Shown here one piece after another: positions 1 to 11,237 of a DNA stretch of 64,000 bases (within the stretch, counting starts at the first letter, position 1; each line of letters begins with the position of its first letter). The stretch is from Ixodes scapularis (lineage: Eukaryota; Arthropoda; Arachnida; Ixodida; Ixodidae). The translations under genes were made by a program, and so were the position numbers. The notes beneath the pieces are model-generated. The model had not been told where the DNA came from, did not search any database, and saw nothing but the letters and a program-made list of their open reading frames with translations. The DNA is taken from the NCBI RefSeq assembly GCF_016920785.2, contig NW_024609839.1:19407085-19471084 (forward strand), read 5' to 3'.

Positions 1-631
1 ACAGTCAGAGCGCTGCCCTTTCTAGGATGCTTTGCCCAGAGAATCAAGATACTTCGAATAGAAAGCCGAAACATCATGTTCATGTCTTGCCTGAAACGAA
101 ATGACGTGCTATCTATTGAACGACAGTGTTCCGGTATCGGCATAGCACATCAACAGCTTCCATCGCATTCCGTCTCGCTGCAATACGGAACCACAAAATA
201 TCTGGCAAGTGTGAGGGTTTCGTGCGTCGACAAACGGGTTCAAGAATGTTGTCTTTAATTCAAATATAAACAGCTTGCACGGTCAATAAATAGATCAGCC
301 AAGGTGCCTTTCCCCGCACGTGCTCGAAGCGAGTCTCCAAACCTCTCAGAATACTTAAACGTTCGTAGAAACTTCATAACATCGCCGTCTCTTTTACTTT
401 GTACCCTGCTGCTCTACATTGGCTTTAATTAATTTACCACAGAAATAATTTTGGCTTCTCCCACCCGTATCCACGGGATGCCAGGTTCGTCATAACCGTG
501 CGGTGGGAAGGAGCTTGTGCGGCTTGTCAATAGATTCGGTGTGTCGCGCTCCTGTACGCCATGCGCCGTTTAGTTGCTGTGCCTGGAGTATGAAACTCGG
601 AGCGTCAGAGTAGGAGTAAAAGAGTGTGGAC
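1..631. other. unassigned sequence
   Basis: I see no convincing gene here. The open frames are short, have no recognisable domain, and are not bounded by clear splice sites. The segment ends where the first TTAA-flanked element begins. Confidence 0.5.
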
Positions 632-1782
632 TTAAAGGGGAGCTGCAATCATACTTAAGCGTCTACCTCTTCTGCGGTTTCCACGTCTCTTTGGGTTCGG
701 GTAAGCCAGCGGGCACGGAGAGAATAACTAAATATCAGTGAGTCATATTTTAACCGGACGACGCGGAAACCTCCTCCACCTACGAGGGCGACCCGCGTTG
801 CCGAAAGCGCGGAATATGTGACGTCTTTGGTCCTGGGCTTACTGCTAATCAGCGCTGCTAAAAGCTTTTTTTTTAGTCGATACAAAATATAAGTGTCGCG
901 AACCGTTTCAATTATGTATGAAAGTAGTTTTTGTTCAGTATTTTAGATCAGAAAAGAAACAAATGCAGTTTATAAAGTACGGAAACAAGAAAAGACCCGT
1001 CGACAAACCCGCCACCAAGCAGTGAAAAAAACGGCGCATACAGTAAAACCTCGTTATAACAAAGTCGTAATTATTTCGTTGTAACCATTAGTTTGTTATA
1101 GCCAATGTCCATTTCTTCCCACTATTAGCAAGCAAGGGGAATTATGATTGCTTTGTTATATCCCGTTTTGTTATAACGAGGATTTACTGTACTAGAAAGG
1201 CGTAGTGGGATGAGGCTTCGACGAACCATGGGCTTAGAAAGGTCCCGGATGTACGCGGTGGCGCTGCGGTCGTATACCGGCTCGAGGATCCGACCGGTTC
1301 CGAGCATTCCCAAGGCTTTCGGCGCGGGCTTGGCTGGCGATTTGACCCTTTGGCGGTATGGCAGCGCGAAGTGGCTCCCGTTCTGAACTGATCTTTACCC
1401 CGTGTTTACCGTTGTTTGTGGCCAATGAAGTGTTATGCCGAATTAGTCTTTAATCGCGCGGCAAATGCAATGTGAGCTGCCCTGGCCGCCCACTTCATAC
1501 AGCCTAGTCAACACCTTCTTTAGTGGCACCCTCTCGAGCCGTCGACACTGAGTGCGGCAGCCGTGAGTGCTCGATGAGCTCACTACTTCACGGCCACTCA
1601 AACCAGGACCTACGACGTTATGAAGGATGTTATTTTTTGCTTGTTTTTGTAAGTCTAATTTGCCTATAACTTTTAAAATAAAGCGAAATTTGAGAAAAGT
1701 TACTTTAAATTACTACGTTCAGTGCGCTCAGGTTCGGTCCAAATTAAAAACCAGTCAAAAAGTTATTGCAGGGCCCCTTTAA
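632..1782. mobile_element. TTAA-flanked MITE, family A, copy 1
   Basis: The element is bounded by TTAA on both sides and has terminal inverted repeats that read TTAAAGGGGagCTGCAAT at the left and TTAAAGGGGCCCTGCAAT on the opposite strand at the right. No transposase frame is present, so it is non-autonomous. A second copy lies at 47189-48191 in the same orientation and aligns over its whole length, including the shared stretches near 960-1020 and 1400-1500. Without its nested insertion this copy is close to 1000 bp, matching the other copy. The TTAA target suggests piggyBac-type mobilisation, which is an inference because the usual piggyBac terminal CCC is not seen. Confidence 0.85.
1041..1189. 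mobile_element. Tigger/pogo-like MITE nested in family A
   Basis: Near-perfect terminal inverted repeats start CAGTAAAACCTCGTTATAAC on the left and CAGTAAATCCTCGTTATAAC on the right, read on the opposite strand. The element is flanked by TA dinucleotides at 1039-1040 and 1190-1191. The motif and TA target duplication fit the pogo/Tigger branch of Tc1-mariner. The related family A copy near 47600 has a single TA at this exact place, which is an empty site and confirms the insertion. There is no coding capacity in 149 bp. Confidence 0.9.
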
Positions 1783-2756
1783 CGCTCCCAATGCAACAAA
1801 CGAGCAAAAAACATGTCTGCAGCACGCTGCCGGCCAGCCTCTGCAACGCTCCAAAAAGTTAATTTTCCGTGTCCCAAGATGGTCGTCCGGCAGCCGCAAT
1901 CACGGAGCGGGGAAGCGCAATTTAGCAATTGTTGTAGAGATCAGTAAAAAAAATATGGAATGCATACCCTCCTAGCATCCATCAGATAGGGATAAGCATT
2001 CTGTGGAGTCTATATGCCCATCAATATCAACGCATGTAGCCATTTGCAGGCAGTCGCATCCTTTCGAAGATCAATCTGGCCTTCGTCAGGCACCAGCTTT
2101 CGCTCTCAGCACACAGCCACTGTTGGTGGGCTTCGAGGCTGCTCGCATCTTCACCCTCCACAGGCAGGGCAGCCCCGGTCTGTAAATGTAGAATATGAAT
2201 ATGGCAGGTATTATTTGATAACACTTTATGTTTTGGCTGTGTAAAGAAAATCTGCATTCCATTTTCTAACATATCTGTTATGAAATAGCAAGGTCAGGTG
2301 GAACGGCTCGAGTTCTCTGACTGAAAGACAGAGGGCTTAGCGTGAACCAATATCCTAGCAGCCTTCGATATTGGTGTGGGGGGAGAGAAGGCTGAACCTC
2401 TAAAGATGTCTTCAAATGATTCTCTAATTGCTTAACTCCAAAGTTTCAGGCTGCTGCACTTCAACGTTCTGAACTTTTTCCAACATATATTTGCGCTGTC
2501 GCTAACCATGTTCCATTTGCCAATTTTTTACACGCCCCTTCTCCTCCAATCAGAATAGCACGAGAGTCCGCCGTGAACAGACTTGGCATCATCGTGTGTC
2601 ATATATCCCCGATGATTGCCTTCCCCACTAAGATGCATTAAAGCCAAGGCTCGAGCACAAGCTCATAGCATCGCTAGATGGTCGCACTGCACGAACCCTC
2701 GTGCAGCCTGAGTATCTACTAGTACTGGTAAAAGCGAGCGAGTTGAAAATGAATAC
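1783..2756. other. unassigned sequence between two MITEs
   Basis: No gene is recognised. An 81-codon frame on the minus strand at 2027-2272 is the most protein-like stretch, but I cannot place it in a family and no splice sites clearly frame it. Confidence 0.4.
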
Positions 2757-3438
2757 TTAAAGGGGCACTGACACATCAAAATCATATTTTTTTTTTTATT
2801 ATCCGAAACGATTAAAAACGATGCCGGGACATTACCCTCAAAATTTGAGATTTGGGAATTCAGTATTCGTGAAGTAAAAAAACAATTTCTAAATGCCGAA
2901 TTCGAAGTTCCCGCGCGATCGGCGCCGGTGCCTTGACGTCAAAAATCGCGGAGACCTGAGAGTCGACTTCCTTTCACCACTCCCTGCTGTTGCCATGGCG
3001 ACCCAAAGCGAGGAGGAAAGGAGCGAGCGCCCGGCGTTGCGGCGGACCGGTTTTGAGCGGTGTCGCCTGTTTTCCGTTGGAGGATACAAATCCAGGAGAC
3101 GGCACCACAACGAACTCCCGATTTTTGGTATTTCAAAAAGAAGGGCCGTAGTGCGTTCGCAATTGCGTTAAAAAACATGTTTTAGGATTGCCGTAATTAA
3201 ATGTTATAGAGATGTCGCCTACAAAGGTTCTAAATTTCCTGATTTTTGACGTCACCGATCAAAAGAAGCGAGGAGGCGAGACGCGGGAAAATCAAACGCC
3301 AAAAATAAAAAGGCGCGCGCGCGCGCGGGAAAGTTTTTTTTCGCGATGCGGTTTTTTTTTGCGTGTCTATGACTGCAACTTGCATCGTTTTAGACAATAA
3401 AAATAAATACGACCTTTGGGGTGTCAGTGCCCCTTTAA
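2757..3438. mobile_element. TTAA-flanked MITE, family B, copy 1
   Basis: TTAA lies at both ends. The terminal inverted repeats read TTAAAGGGGCACTGACAC. The interior has a GC-rich core with GACGTCA at two places and an alternating CG run near 3313-3328. The copy at 23207-23887 is nearly identical over its whole length (682 against 681 bp), which suggests fairly recent amplification. Overlapping frames of 60-90 codons on both strands occur in both copies, but stops and frames are not conserved like a protein, so I treat them as chance. Confidence 0.88.
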
Positions 3439-3480
3439 AATCGAAAGAATAAAGCGCGAGGGACAAGCCCAGGGCAACCA

Positions 3481-3690
3481 CGTAAAGCCTGGTTCAAACA
3501 GTTGCGTTTGACCGCGTTGCGGCTGCGAGAAACCAGGACATCCCTGCTGCTTATATCGCGTGCCAAGATGATTCTTTGAATTGGAATCCACGCTTCATAC
3601 GAAGCACAGATGTGCCGGTGACTCGTTTTCGGTTCTAAACGCAACGCAGACAAACACACTCAAACGCAAGTGTCGGAACCGACCTTTACG
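3481..3690. mobile_element. short inverted-repeat element (MITE-like)
   Basis: The left end CGTAAAGCCTGGTTCAAAC pairs imperfectly with the right end, which reads CGTAAAGGTCGGTTCCGAC on the other strand. Both then run into TTGCGTTTG. The element is about 210 bp and has no coding potential. I could not fix the target duplication. It resembles the AGGCCCGTTCACAC elements found later in the window. Confidence 0.5.
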
Positions 3691-3958
3691 GTACAGGCTC
3701 ACAGTAAAGCTGTGAGCCCGAACCGTCTCGCACGTCTAGCCTTCGCTTTAGTACATCTCAGGATGAGACGGAATGTATCATAATAGAACCGATGTGGTCT
3801 CACCATTCTGAGCAGAAGTGCGTCAGTAACCGATGCTATTTTCGTGGTCGCTTGCACGTAAACAACCAAGGAGCTTGTACACAACGCCGGAATTCATCTG
3901 ACTTGAAAACAACTTGAGCGTTGGCTTGGCTTGGATGTCAGCTGCCCATTGTGCTTAC

Positions 3959-4066
3959 TTGAACTTCACGAAATCCTCTAAATTGAGCAGGCTGCTTCTT
4001 GACTTCTGCTGTCGGCGCGTATTTCTGCAATTCAGCGGTTTCCGAGTTCGACGATTCGGAAATCAT
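3959..4066 (-). CDS. possible 36-codon first coding exon, unidentified
   Basis: On the minus strand an ATG at 4066 opens a hydrophilic frame (begins MISESSNSETAELQ, ends GFREVQ). It runs exactly 36 codons into a good donor, CAA|GTAAGC, at 3958. The composition (acidic start, then Lys/Gln/Arg) looks like a disordered N-terminus. No partner exon was found and no family is recognised. The upstream side abuts an ACACCCT-rich repeat, so the start could be artificial. It may simply be a chance open frame. Confidence 0.2.
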
Positions 4067-4076
4067 GGGTGTACCA

Positions 4077-4260
4077 CCGCAACACCCTCTTAACACGATT
4101 TCAGTAGCCGTAGGGTGTAAAAAGGATGTACGAAGGGTGTAGGCCTTTCCGTACACCCTTGAATATTCAAAAATCATGTAAAAATGGGGTAGGAAGGGTG
4201 TGAGCTCAGAAAAACACCATTTTAACACGAACATGAGTGTTGAAATTTTTAGTGTGTGGG
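4077..4260. repeat. ACACCCT/AGGGTGT-rich repeat, probable MITE relic
   Basis: The motif ACACCCT or its complement AGGGTGT recurs several times on both strands, and the right end reads CACACTAAAAATTTCAACAC on the minus strand. Short terminal motifs of this kind are common in MITEs whose ends read CACT(G/A)AAA. Boundaries and target duplication are unclear. Confidence 0.35.
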
Positions 4261-5294
4261 GCGTCCAAGGCGCTGTAGTCCTAGCGTTGTAGTCTTAGCT
4301 TTCGACAAATTTTTGGAGAAACTTGATGTTCACGTCCGTCACTTGAATCCGCCGCGAAAAGAATTGACTCGTAATTTTAACGGGCTTCGCAAGGTGATTT
4401 GGTTCGGGTAAGAGTTTGTTTATTATTCCGGGGGCCACAGCCCAAGCTCGCTGCCTTGTTAATCTCTGCCTGTAGAACGTCGGAACCCGCCCCTGATCGA
4501 CCGAAATGTCAGCTTTTCTACCCGCTACAATAGTCGCGTGAACTATTGAAAGCTTTCGACACCGTGCATGACCACCACGAAGGCCGATAGAGACGTCGTG
4601 AGCTTGATTGCGTAGCCAACGCACTACCGCGGAGGGGGCAGGGTACCTGCGCTAGCTCGAACTGTAACGTCTACTACTAATAAAATAAATAAAGGGAACC
4701 TACTCAAGGAGTAAAGTGTACGTACCAGACAATGCAGAGGTAATCCATACGGCGTTTATTTGAGCTTAATGTCAAACAAACAGTAGACTCGATCGACGAG
4801 CGAGTGACGAAAGGAGAGTCCGCCACGAACGAAGCCACGACCGGCTAGTACCGAACAGATTCCCCCGCACCACGGTCCACCCCACCGCACACAACTTCGA
4901 AAATGATAAGAGCGAACAACAACGAGGGGGAAAAACTGGCCCTCTATCCCGAAAACAAGGTCAGCTATTCATGCGGGAAGGGTTCACTTCGAAGAAAAGG
5001 CTGGGAGCATCCAGTTCTTAGTCAGCAAGGCGCGCTGGGCTTTGCTTGTGGGCGAAGTCGAGGGAATCACAGGAGAGTTTGGCGGGTCCAGGCTTCTCTT
5101 TTCGCTGCCTGAACTTGTGATGCGTGCGAACATCCACGAGAAAATATTCCGAGTGCCAAAATAGCAAGACTTTGGCTTTGGATCTTGAATTAAAGTGGAT
5201 TTTGGATTGTAAAACAGGGTTGCCAAACGCAAGTCTCAAAAGATCACGCGTGACCACCGAGAAACCGCCAACCGGCTCTCGGTGTGTCTGAATG
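4261..5294. other. unassigned; possible LTR-like stretch on minus strand
   Basis: No gene is recognised. A 109-codon minus-strand frame (4295-4624) has no visible domain. Near 4756 the minus strand carries AATAAACG within a GC-rich context. Similar AATAAA contexts occur near 11152 and 20230, and these may be polyadenylation regions of related LTRs, but no paired LTR was found. Confidence 0.25.
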
Positions 5295-5425
5295 GGGTCG
5301 CTCGCGAACCGCATCCGCGACCGCTTCGCGAACGCGGATCCGCTTCCAGTGTGAATGCGCCGGGTCGCTCGCGAACCGCATCCGCGACCGCTTCGCGAAC
5401 GCGGATCCGCTTCCAGTGTGAATGC
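5295..5425. repeat. 67 bp unit in tandem, two copies
   Basis: A 67 bp unit starting GGGTCGCTCGCGAACCGCAT begins at 5295 and again at 5362 with almost no differences. Inside it, TCGCGAA and CGCGGATCCGC motifs make local palindromes. Because 67 is not a multiple of three, the open frames that cross it are not evidence of coding. Confidence 0.85.
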
Positions 5426-5539
5426 TCCATAACTGAGACGGAGGACTTCTTGCGTCAGCTGGGCCATGAATGATGATCCACGGTCTGAGATCAGGACTTC
5501 GGAAGCGCCGTGCGGGAGGACGATGGACTCGATGAAAAA

Positions 5540-8361
5540 CTACGCGACTTCAACAGGCGTTCCTGATGGAAGGGCTTATAGGAAAGATAGAAATGCTCGT
5601 GGAGGAGGGGTATTTATCATGGTCAAAGAATTGTTCCACAGTGTAGAGATTGATATTCATTGTAACGACGTAGAATCCGTATGGTGCAGATTAAGCACTC
5701 CGGAAATGGGCACGATGGCGTTGGGTTCCTTTTATCGTCCTCCGGGAGCCAGCGTTGAGGCTATCAGGTCATTAGATTCTATCTTGTCCACACTTCCTGA
5801 CGATCGTTTTATATTGGCTGGGGATTTTAATTTGCCTGATTTAAAATGGGACGGGAATACACCGTCCGGTGGCGTTTCTTCGGCATTTAATGATGTAATC
5901 CGTACGTATGGCCTTAAGCAGTATGTCTCGACTGCTACTAGAGGTGCCAATATTCTAGATCTAATACTATGCAATGACCCAAATGTGGTTCGATGTGTGA
6001 GTGTCCTACCGGGAATAAGCAACCATCACATAGTTACTGCTAAGTTTATCCTGCCGCAATTACTCCCTGCCAGCCACGATGTTAAAAAAGTGTACATCTA
6101 CGGTAAGGCCAATTACAATGAAATTATAAAGGATCTAGAGGACGAACTAAATATGCTTATGTCAAAATCATTGACTTATGATGCCAACTCGCTGTGGACT
6201 GACTTCAGAAATCTGCTGTCAAAGCTTGTCGATAAGCACATTCCTTGTAAATATGTAAAGGACAAACCAAAACCCGACAAACCTTGGATGAATTATAAAG
6301 TAAAAAAAGTAGTTAGAAAACGCTCACGTATGTATTCCAAGTATAAATAACATCCTACTGCCAATCTTGAGTACCGTCTAAAAGAGCTGGATATAGTTTA
6401 TAGGAGCACCATAAGTACGGCCAAGGAGGATTATTTCTCTGGATTGGCAAAGTCTATAAACATAAATTCGAAAGCCTTTTGGAGTTACCTTAGAAAAACA
6501 CGAAAAGAAAGAACAGGCATTCCGAGTATTACAAATACTGGTAGAGTCATAACAGATAATACAACTAAAGCTAATTGTTTCAATGATTATTTTCAGTCAA
6601 TATTTCTCAAAAACGGTGACTACGAACATTTGCCGATTCTTACAGATAGAGTGGAAAATGCTATGCCTCCCGCCGTAATCACGCTAGAGGGAATAAGAAA
6701 TTGCTTAAACTCTTTAAAAGAAGACAAGGCCGTCGGTCCAGACGAGATGTCCCCCAAGGTATTAAGAGCCTGCTCGTGTATAGTTTCACAATACTTTTAT
6801 GTAATTTTTTGTAAATCTCTTGAAAGCGGATTGCTCCCTAAAGAATGGAAACAAACGTATGTTGTACCAATTCATAAAAATGGTCCAAAATCAATTGACA
6901 ATTACAGGCCGATTTCCTTGAGCTGTATATCATGTAAGATATTTGAACATATTGTCTATAGTAGTATAATTAAGCACCTAAAAGATAATAACTTGTTTTG
7001 CCCTAACCAACACGGTTTTCGTAGAGGTGTCTCCTGCAGTACCCAATTAATTGAGCTCTATCATGATTTAGTTAGTGCGGCTGAAAACAGACTGCAAACG
7101 GATGCCATTTTTGTGGATTTCCGCAAAGCGTTCGATTCTGTTTCGCATCAATTGTTATTACACAAAATGAGTGCTTTAAATATCGACCGTAATGTGCTCC
7201 GGTCGATTAAAGACTACCTGAGTGGGAGGAAACAGTGCGTCGTCCTGGGGGGTAGAAGATCAGAATACGTAGATGTAACTTCGGGGGTACCTCAAGGGTC
7301 AGTGCTGGGACCACTTTTATTTTTAATCTACATTAATGATTTAGCGTCTTCCATCTCTTCTAATATCAGATTATTCGCGGACGATTGTGTAATTTACAGA
7401 ACAATAAGGAACGTTAACGATGTCTCTTCTTTGCAAGAGGATTTGAACCGGGTTAGTTTATGGCGCGGGACCTGGGAACTGGGGTTAAACACAAGCAAAT
7501 GTTTTCATGCCGCTTCTAGTAAAAAGAAACATAGTATTGATTCGGCTTATGCTATTGGTCGAGACTCGTTGCGGAAAGTGTCTGAAATTAAATATCTTGG
7601 TGTCATTCTTTCAGAAAACTTTTCGTTCAATCAACACATAGATATGATCATGGAAAAGGCTGGCAGGGTTCTTAGCTTAGTCATCCGCAATCTTCACTCT
7701 GCTCCACAAATCTTGAAAGAGACAGCGTATCGCTCACTAGTTAGACCACATCTAGAATATGCGAGTGCCGTATGGGACCCGCACCAAAAATATCTCATAG
7801 ATAAGATAGAAGCCATTCAAAATCGCGCTGTGAGGTTTATTCTGAATAAGTATTCTCGAGCAGAGAGTGTGACAGAAATGAAAGTTTGTATGGGTATCGA
7901 GCCTTTAGAAAAAAGACGTAAGAAAAATAGACTTATTTACGCTATCAACAATGATTTACCTGGAATAGACAAGTCTAATTATCTAGAAATGCCCCACTAT
8001 ATATCGAGTAGGAGGGACCACGTAAAAAAATACGCGAAATAAAATGTCGAACTAACTATATGATGTTTTCTTTTTTTCCGAGAACTATATCAGAATGGAA
8101 TGAACTGCCGTCTGATATTGTATCAGCTAACAGTGACTCTTTTATTAGCCTTATTATTGCAATGTAAGTTTCTGTGTTAAGTATATCATTGGTTTTTTCG
8201 TAATATTGCTATTGTGTGCTGGTGTGAATCATGTTTATTGATGTTGTTAGAAATTGCTGATGTGTGCTGTTTTTCCAATTTATAATGATATATGTGAATC
8301 ATGTAACCCACTCCTCTGCTGTAATGCTCCGGCGCTGCAGAGAATAAATAAATAAATAAAA
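5540..8361 (+). mobile_element. CR1/Jockey-like LINE, 5' truncated
   Basis: The element holds an endonuclease and a reverse transcriptase in one reading frame, followed by a short 3' UTR that ends in a simple AATA tail at about 8341-8361. The left edge is uncertain. Homology-like sequence starts near 5550, inside the endonuclease, so ORF1 and the start of ORF2 are missing, as expected of incomplete target-primed reverse transcription. The tail of short tandem repeats instead of poly-A fits CR1-type LINEs. Confidence 0.85.
5550..8163 (+). pseudogene. LINE ORF2: AP endonuclease plus reverse transcriptase, broken
   Basis: In its active form this protein nicks target DNA and copies the LINE RNA into it. 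Order seen: C-terminal part of an APE-type endonuclease (RNARGGGVFI, YRPPG, AGDFNLP, ISNHH), a linker, then reverse transcriptase with NYRPISL, HGFR, FVDFRKAFDS, GVPQGSVLGP, LFADDCVIY and KYLGVILS, and a C-terminal PRTISEWNELP motif typical of CR1-type LINEs. A single in-frame TAA at 6348-6350 separates the two domains. Past it the same frame continues, so it is a point lesion. The endonuclease site usually read SDH is SNH here. Near 8023-8029 a run of A carries an apparent one-base change: the main frame stops at 8040, but the conserved tail continues in another frame to 8163. The YxDD equivalent, FADD, is intact. Confidence 0.88.
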
Positions 8362-9090
8362 ATACAATTTTGTCTCGGCGTACCGCGTGAGATAATCGGT
8401 CGCGACGATGATCCATCGGTTTCCTTTCGTCGACGGTGGGAAAGGTCAGAGTAAATCCGTACCGATTTGCTGGAATGGGGCAGATGGCGGCGCAATAGGC
8501 TGAAGAAGGTCCCCTTTTACGCCGGCTTCTTCGGAGAGGATAAGCCGAGATAATCCCCATTCTGAGCGACGGGTGATGGGTGTGGCCGCAGGGACCTCAT
8601 GACCTACAGGTATCTTCAGCTTCTATCGCGTAATCTGCCCGAATATTCTTTTTTTTTTTTGGCGCTAGCCCAGCCTAGTTTTTCGGGTGTAGGCTTTGCA
8701 AAGCTGCAAGGCTGCGCCCTCGCAGTCACCGAATTTGAGCTGTCGAAGTTGTTTGGTTTAGACCGTTGGCAAAAAAAACGCATACTTGGGAGCTGCGATG
8801 CATCGCCACACCCATTGAAGGAACGTTTCATAGATATTCTTGGTTGATCAAGGAGCTCTAAACACATGCGCGAGATGTGGTGACTTGAATATGTAAGGAT
8901 GACTTACATCTTCAGAAAACATTCCATCTTAAAAAAAAAGAACGGCTTATCACACTCAGACCTGCCTTAAATTGGGATCGATGGAAAAGAAAACGTAGAA
9001 GCCGGCGCAAAAAGGGACCTTTCACCTCGCCTCGCCGTGCTACAGTACAAGAGAAAAAGGGAAAGAAAGAGGGCGAAAAGGACTAGAGCA
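8362..9090. other. unassigned sequence
   Basis: No gene or repeat family is recognised. The first 20 bases follow the LINE tail directly. Open frames are short and overlap on both strands. Confidence 0.4.
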
Positions 9091-9105
9091 CTGCACGGGC
9101 CGGAA

Positions 9106-9251
9106 TTTCTAGGCCCGGCCCGACCCGGCCCGGTAGAGACACGGCCCGGGCCCGGCCCGAGCCCGACAGAATTTTAAATTTCTAGGCCCGGCCCGGCCCG
9201 GCCCGAAAGAGACACGGCCCGGGCCCGGCCCGAGCCCGACAGAATTGTTAA
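9106..9251. repeat. 73 bp GGCCCGGCCCG repeat, two copies
   Basis: A unit starting TTTCTAGGCCCGGCCC begins at 9106 and 9179. Each holds GGCCCGG runs and the motif AGAGACACGGCCCGG. It is nearly pure G+C between short AT-rich borders. The frames across it (Gly, Arg and Pro-rich) are compositional artefacts. Confidence 0.8.
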
Positions 9252-9310
9252 TTTCAAGGCCCCGCCCGACCCGGCCCGATGGCTGTAGCCCGAAACAACC
9301 CATTTCCGTT

Positions 9311-9545
9311 TGAACCCGGTTTCGACCCGCTCCCGAAACGAGCTCCCCATCTGAACCCGTCCTGTTTCGACCCATTCTTTAAAACCCTTCCCATATGAAC
9401 CCGTCCCGTTTCGACCAGTTCCCTAAACGCCCTTCTCGTTTGAATTTGTCCTGTTTCGACCCATTCCCTAAACGCCGTTCTAATTTGAACCAGTTTCCGA
9501 AACACCCTTTGCGTTTGAACGTGTCCCGTTTCAACCTACTTTTAT
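9311..9545. repeat. degenerate minisatellite of about 45 bp
   Basis: The motif TGAACCCG(T)CCCGTTTCGACC recurs at about 9311, 9352, 9396, 9441, 9486 and 9516. Most spacings are 41-45 bp and the last is 30 bp. It follows the 73 bp GC repeat and may be part of one compound repeat. It shows no sign of coding. Confidence 0.7.
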
Positions 9546-10740
9546 AAGGCCCTGCACATCGCAACCTCTTCGCAAAAAAGTCTCCATCGCTCTAAGCCTG
9601 GTCTGTGCGCCTTTTCCGTTTAAGAATATGTTCTGAAGTAGCTTTACATGTCAACGCGTTCTTAAAGTATACAACCCTTTCAGGCAAGCTTAAGTTTAAT
9701 ATATTCCTAGTTAACCCCTTAAAACGTTTGTTTCAAGATGGTTCCCAAAACGTGCAAGCGCGGAACGGACTATGTACACTGCGCGACACTGATACCGCGA
9801 ACAGGACGTTGGCTCTTTTTTCGAATTTTACTTGGAAATGGTTTTAGTAGGCACCAAAGTATACCGCTTAGGTCTGTGGCCCAGATGAGCACTTCTAAAG
9901 ACATAAATATTTTTGAAAACAGCGTTTTGATTCTATGAGATAAGCATAAAAAAACGACGATCGCTTGTTCGCGCTAGTGTATACACTGTAAACGAAAAGT
10001 AGCCCGGATGGGGGTTTTAAAGAATAAGATACCGATTAAACTCCCAAGCCTAAAGCATTCACTCCCGCACATGGGAGTATAAAAACTAGAAACCACCACT
10101 TTACTCTGGTCGCTAAGAGACGAGGTATAAAAGCGACAACACCTGATTTTACTCCCATTTTAAACTGGAGTTCTTGTATGACAACCCTCCGCAAGACAAA
10201 ATGGGAGGTGAAAATACTCCCATCCGTCCACCCGTCTGCGGGAGATCGGCCGCCATTGACGCAGCCGGCGTTTCCCCCGTTCCGCTCAGTCCCGGCTCTG
10301 GCACCAACGGGTTTCTCGTCGTGGAAGAGTACGTTATAATGGGTCCATGACGTTTTGGGGCTGGTTTTTGTCCAAAATCCTGACGCTCTCGAACAACAAA
10401 TATTACACTAGTGAAAAACCAATCACAAAATACAAACTTTTCGCTCAATCTGGCGAATACTCAAAAGTTGAGGGTAGTATGGGGAAGCAGAAGGCAATCC
10501 AGCTCTTTTCGGGCAGACTCAAGTATAGTGCAACCATTGTGTGTTGTTTAAAGGCCCTTTCACACGATGCATTTTTCTGGCGCATCTTGACTCGCGAAAC
10601 GAGTTTCGTGAAATGAATGCGCCGTCTGAACAGGACCGAAAAATGTGCGTCTGCATCTCCCTGGGTTTTCACGAAAAACACAGCCAACGGCCTCTCGAGA
10701 AAGCTTTCACGCGATCTCAAAAGGATAAGCGAGCCGTTGG
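9546..10740. other. unassigned, with scattered MITE-like ends
   Basis: No gene is recognised. Near 9983 a CACTGTAAAC motif opens a stretch rich in ACTCCC on both strands (to about 10235), which looks like a MITE relic. At about 10549 AAGGCCCTTTCACAC resembles the left end of the Harbinger-like MITEs at 23975 and 61220, but I could not find its partner end. Confidence 0.35.
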
Positions 10741-10744
10741 CGGG

Positions 10745-10890
10745 GCCCAGTGGCGGATTAAGAGGGGGCGGGGGGGGGGGGGGGGGGGGGGCGGGCGGTT
10801 TGTTTAGATGTTCTGACTTCCTCTTGATTTGTGCATGTGTAAAAATTTAGGGCGGGAAAACAAAGGGAAAGGGTGGGGGGGGGGGGGTTT
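10745..10890. repeat. poly-G tracts with CAGTGGCGGAT border
   Basis: A run of 22 G lies at 10770-10791 and a second G-rich run near 10873-10888. Immediately left is CCAGTGGCGGATTAAGAG. The same context (CAGTGGCG or a related border, then a long G run) recurs elsewhere in the window, which suggests a terminal sequence of a dispersed element and not a random slippage tract. Confidence 0.6.
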
Positions 10891-11237
10891 CAAAAGACAT
10901 CTGATACGCTAACCTCCCCTCTCTGGAAATACCTGCGTCGGTACCTGGCGGGGCCAGATTTCTTCCCGATTCCAAGCCATCGCAGAAAAAAAGTAAATAA
11001 ACAGGGCGCGATCCACGGATGGATACGTAGGTTGCGTTTTCTTGGTCCACACGAGTTCGGGTGCGCACAGGTCGGTGGCGCGTGGCAGCTTTCTCGATTT
11101 TTGTGCACTCGTAGCGACGAGCACGAACGTTGCACGCCGCCGCCAAGAATGCTTTATTCGCGTCATCAACAAGCCCGGAGAGCGCTGCCCGACGGCGGTG
11201 ACTACCCAGAAGCCCACGCGCGAGCGCCCCATTCGGG

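Noticed and set aside
5018..5467. 149-codon minus-strand frame with a repeated HTGS-like peptide
   Set aside because: The repetition reflects the 67 bp tandem repeat, which is not a multiple of three. No domain is visible.
9109..9564. Gly/Arg/Pro-rich minus-strand frames
   Set aside because: They lie entirely in GGCCCG and 45 bp tandem repeats. Composition explains the open frames.
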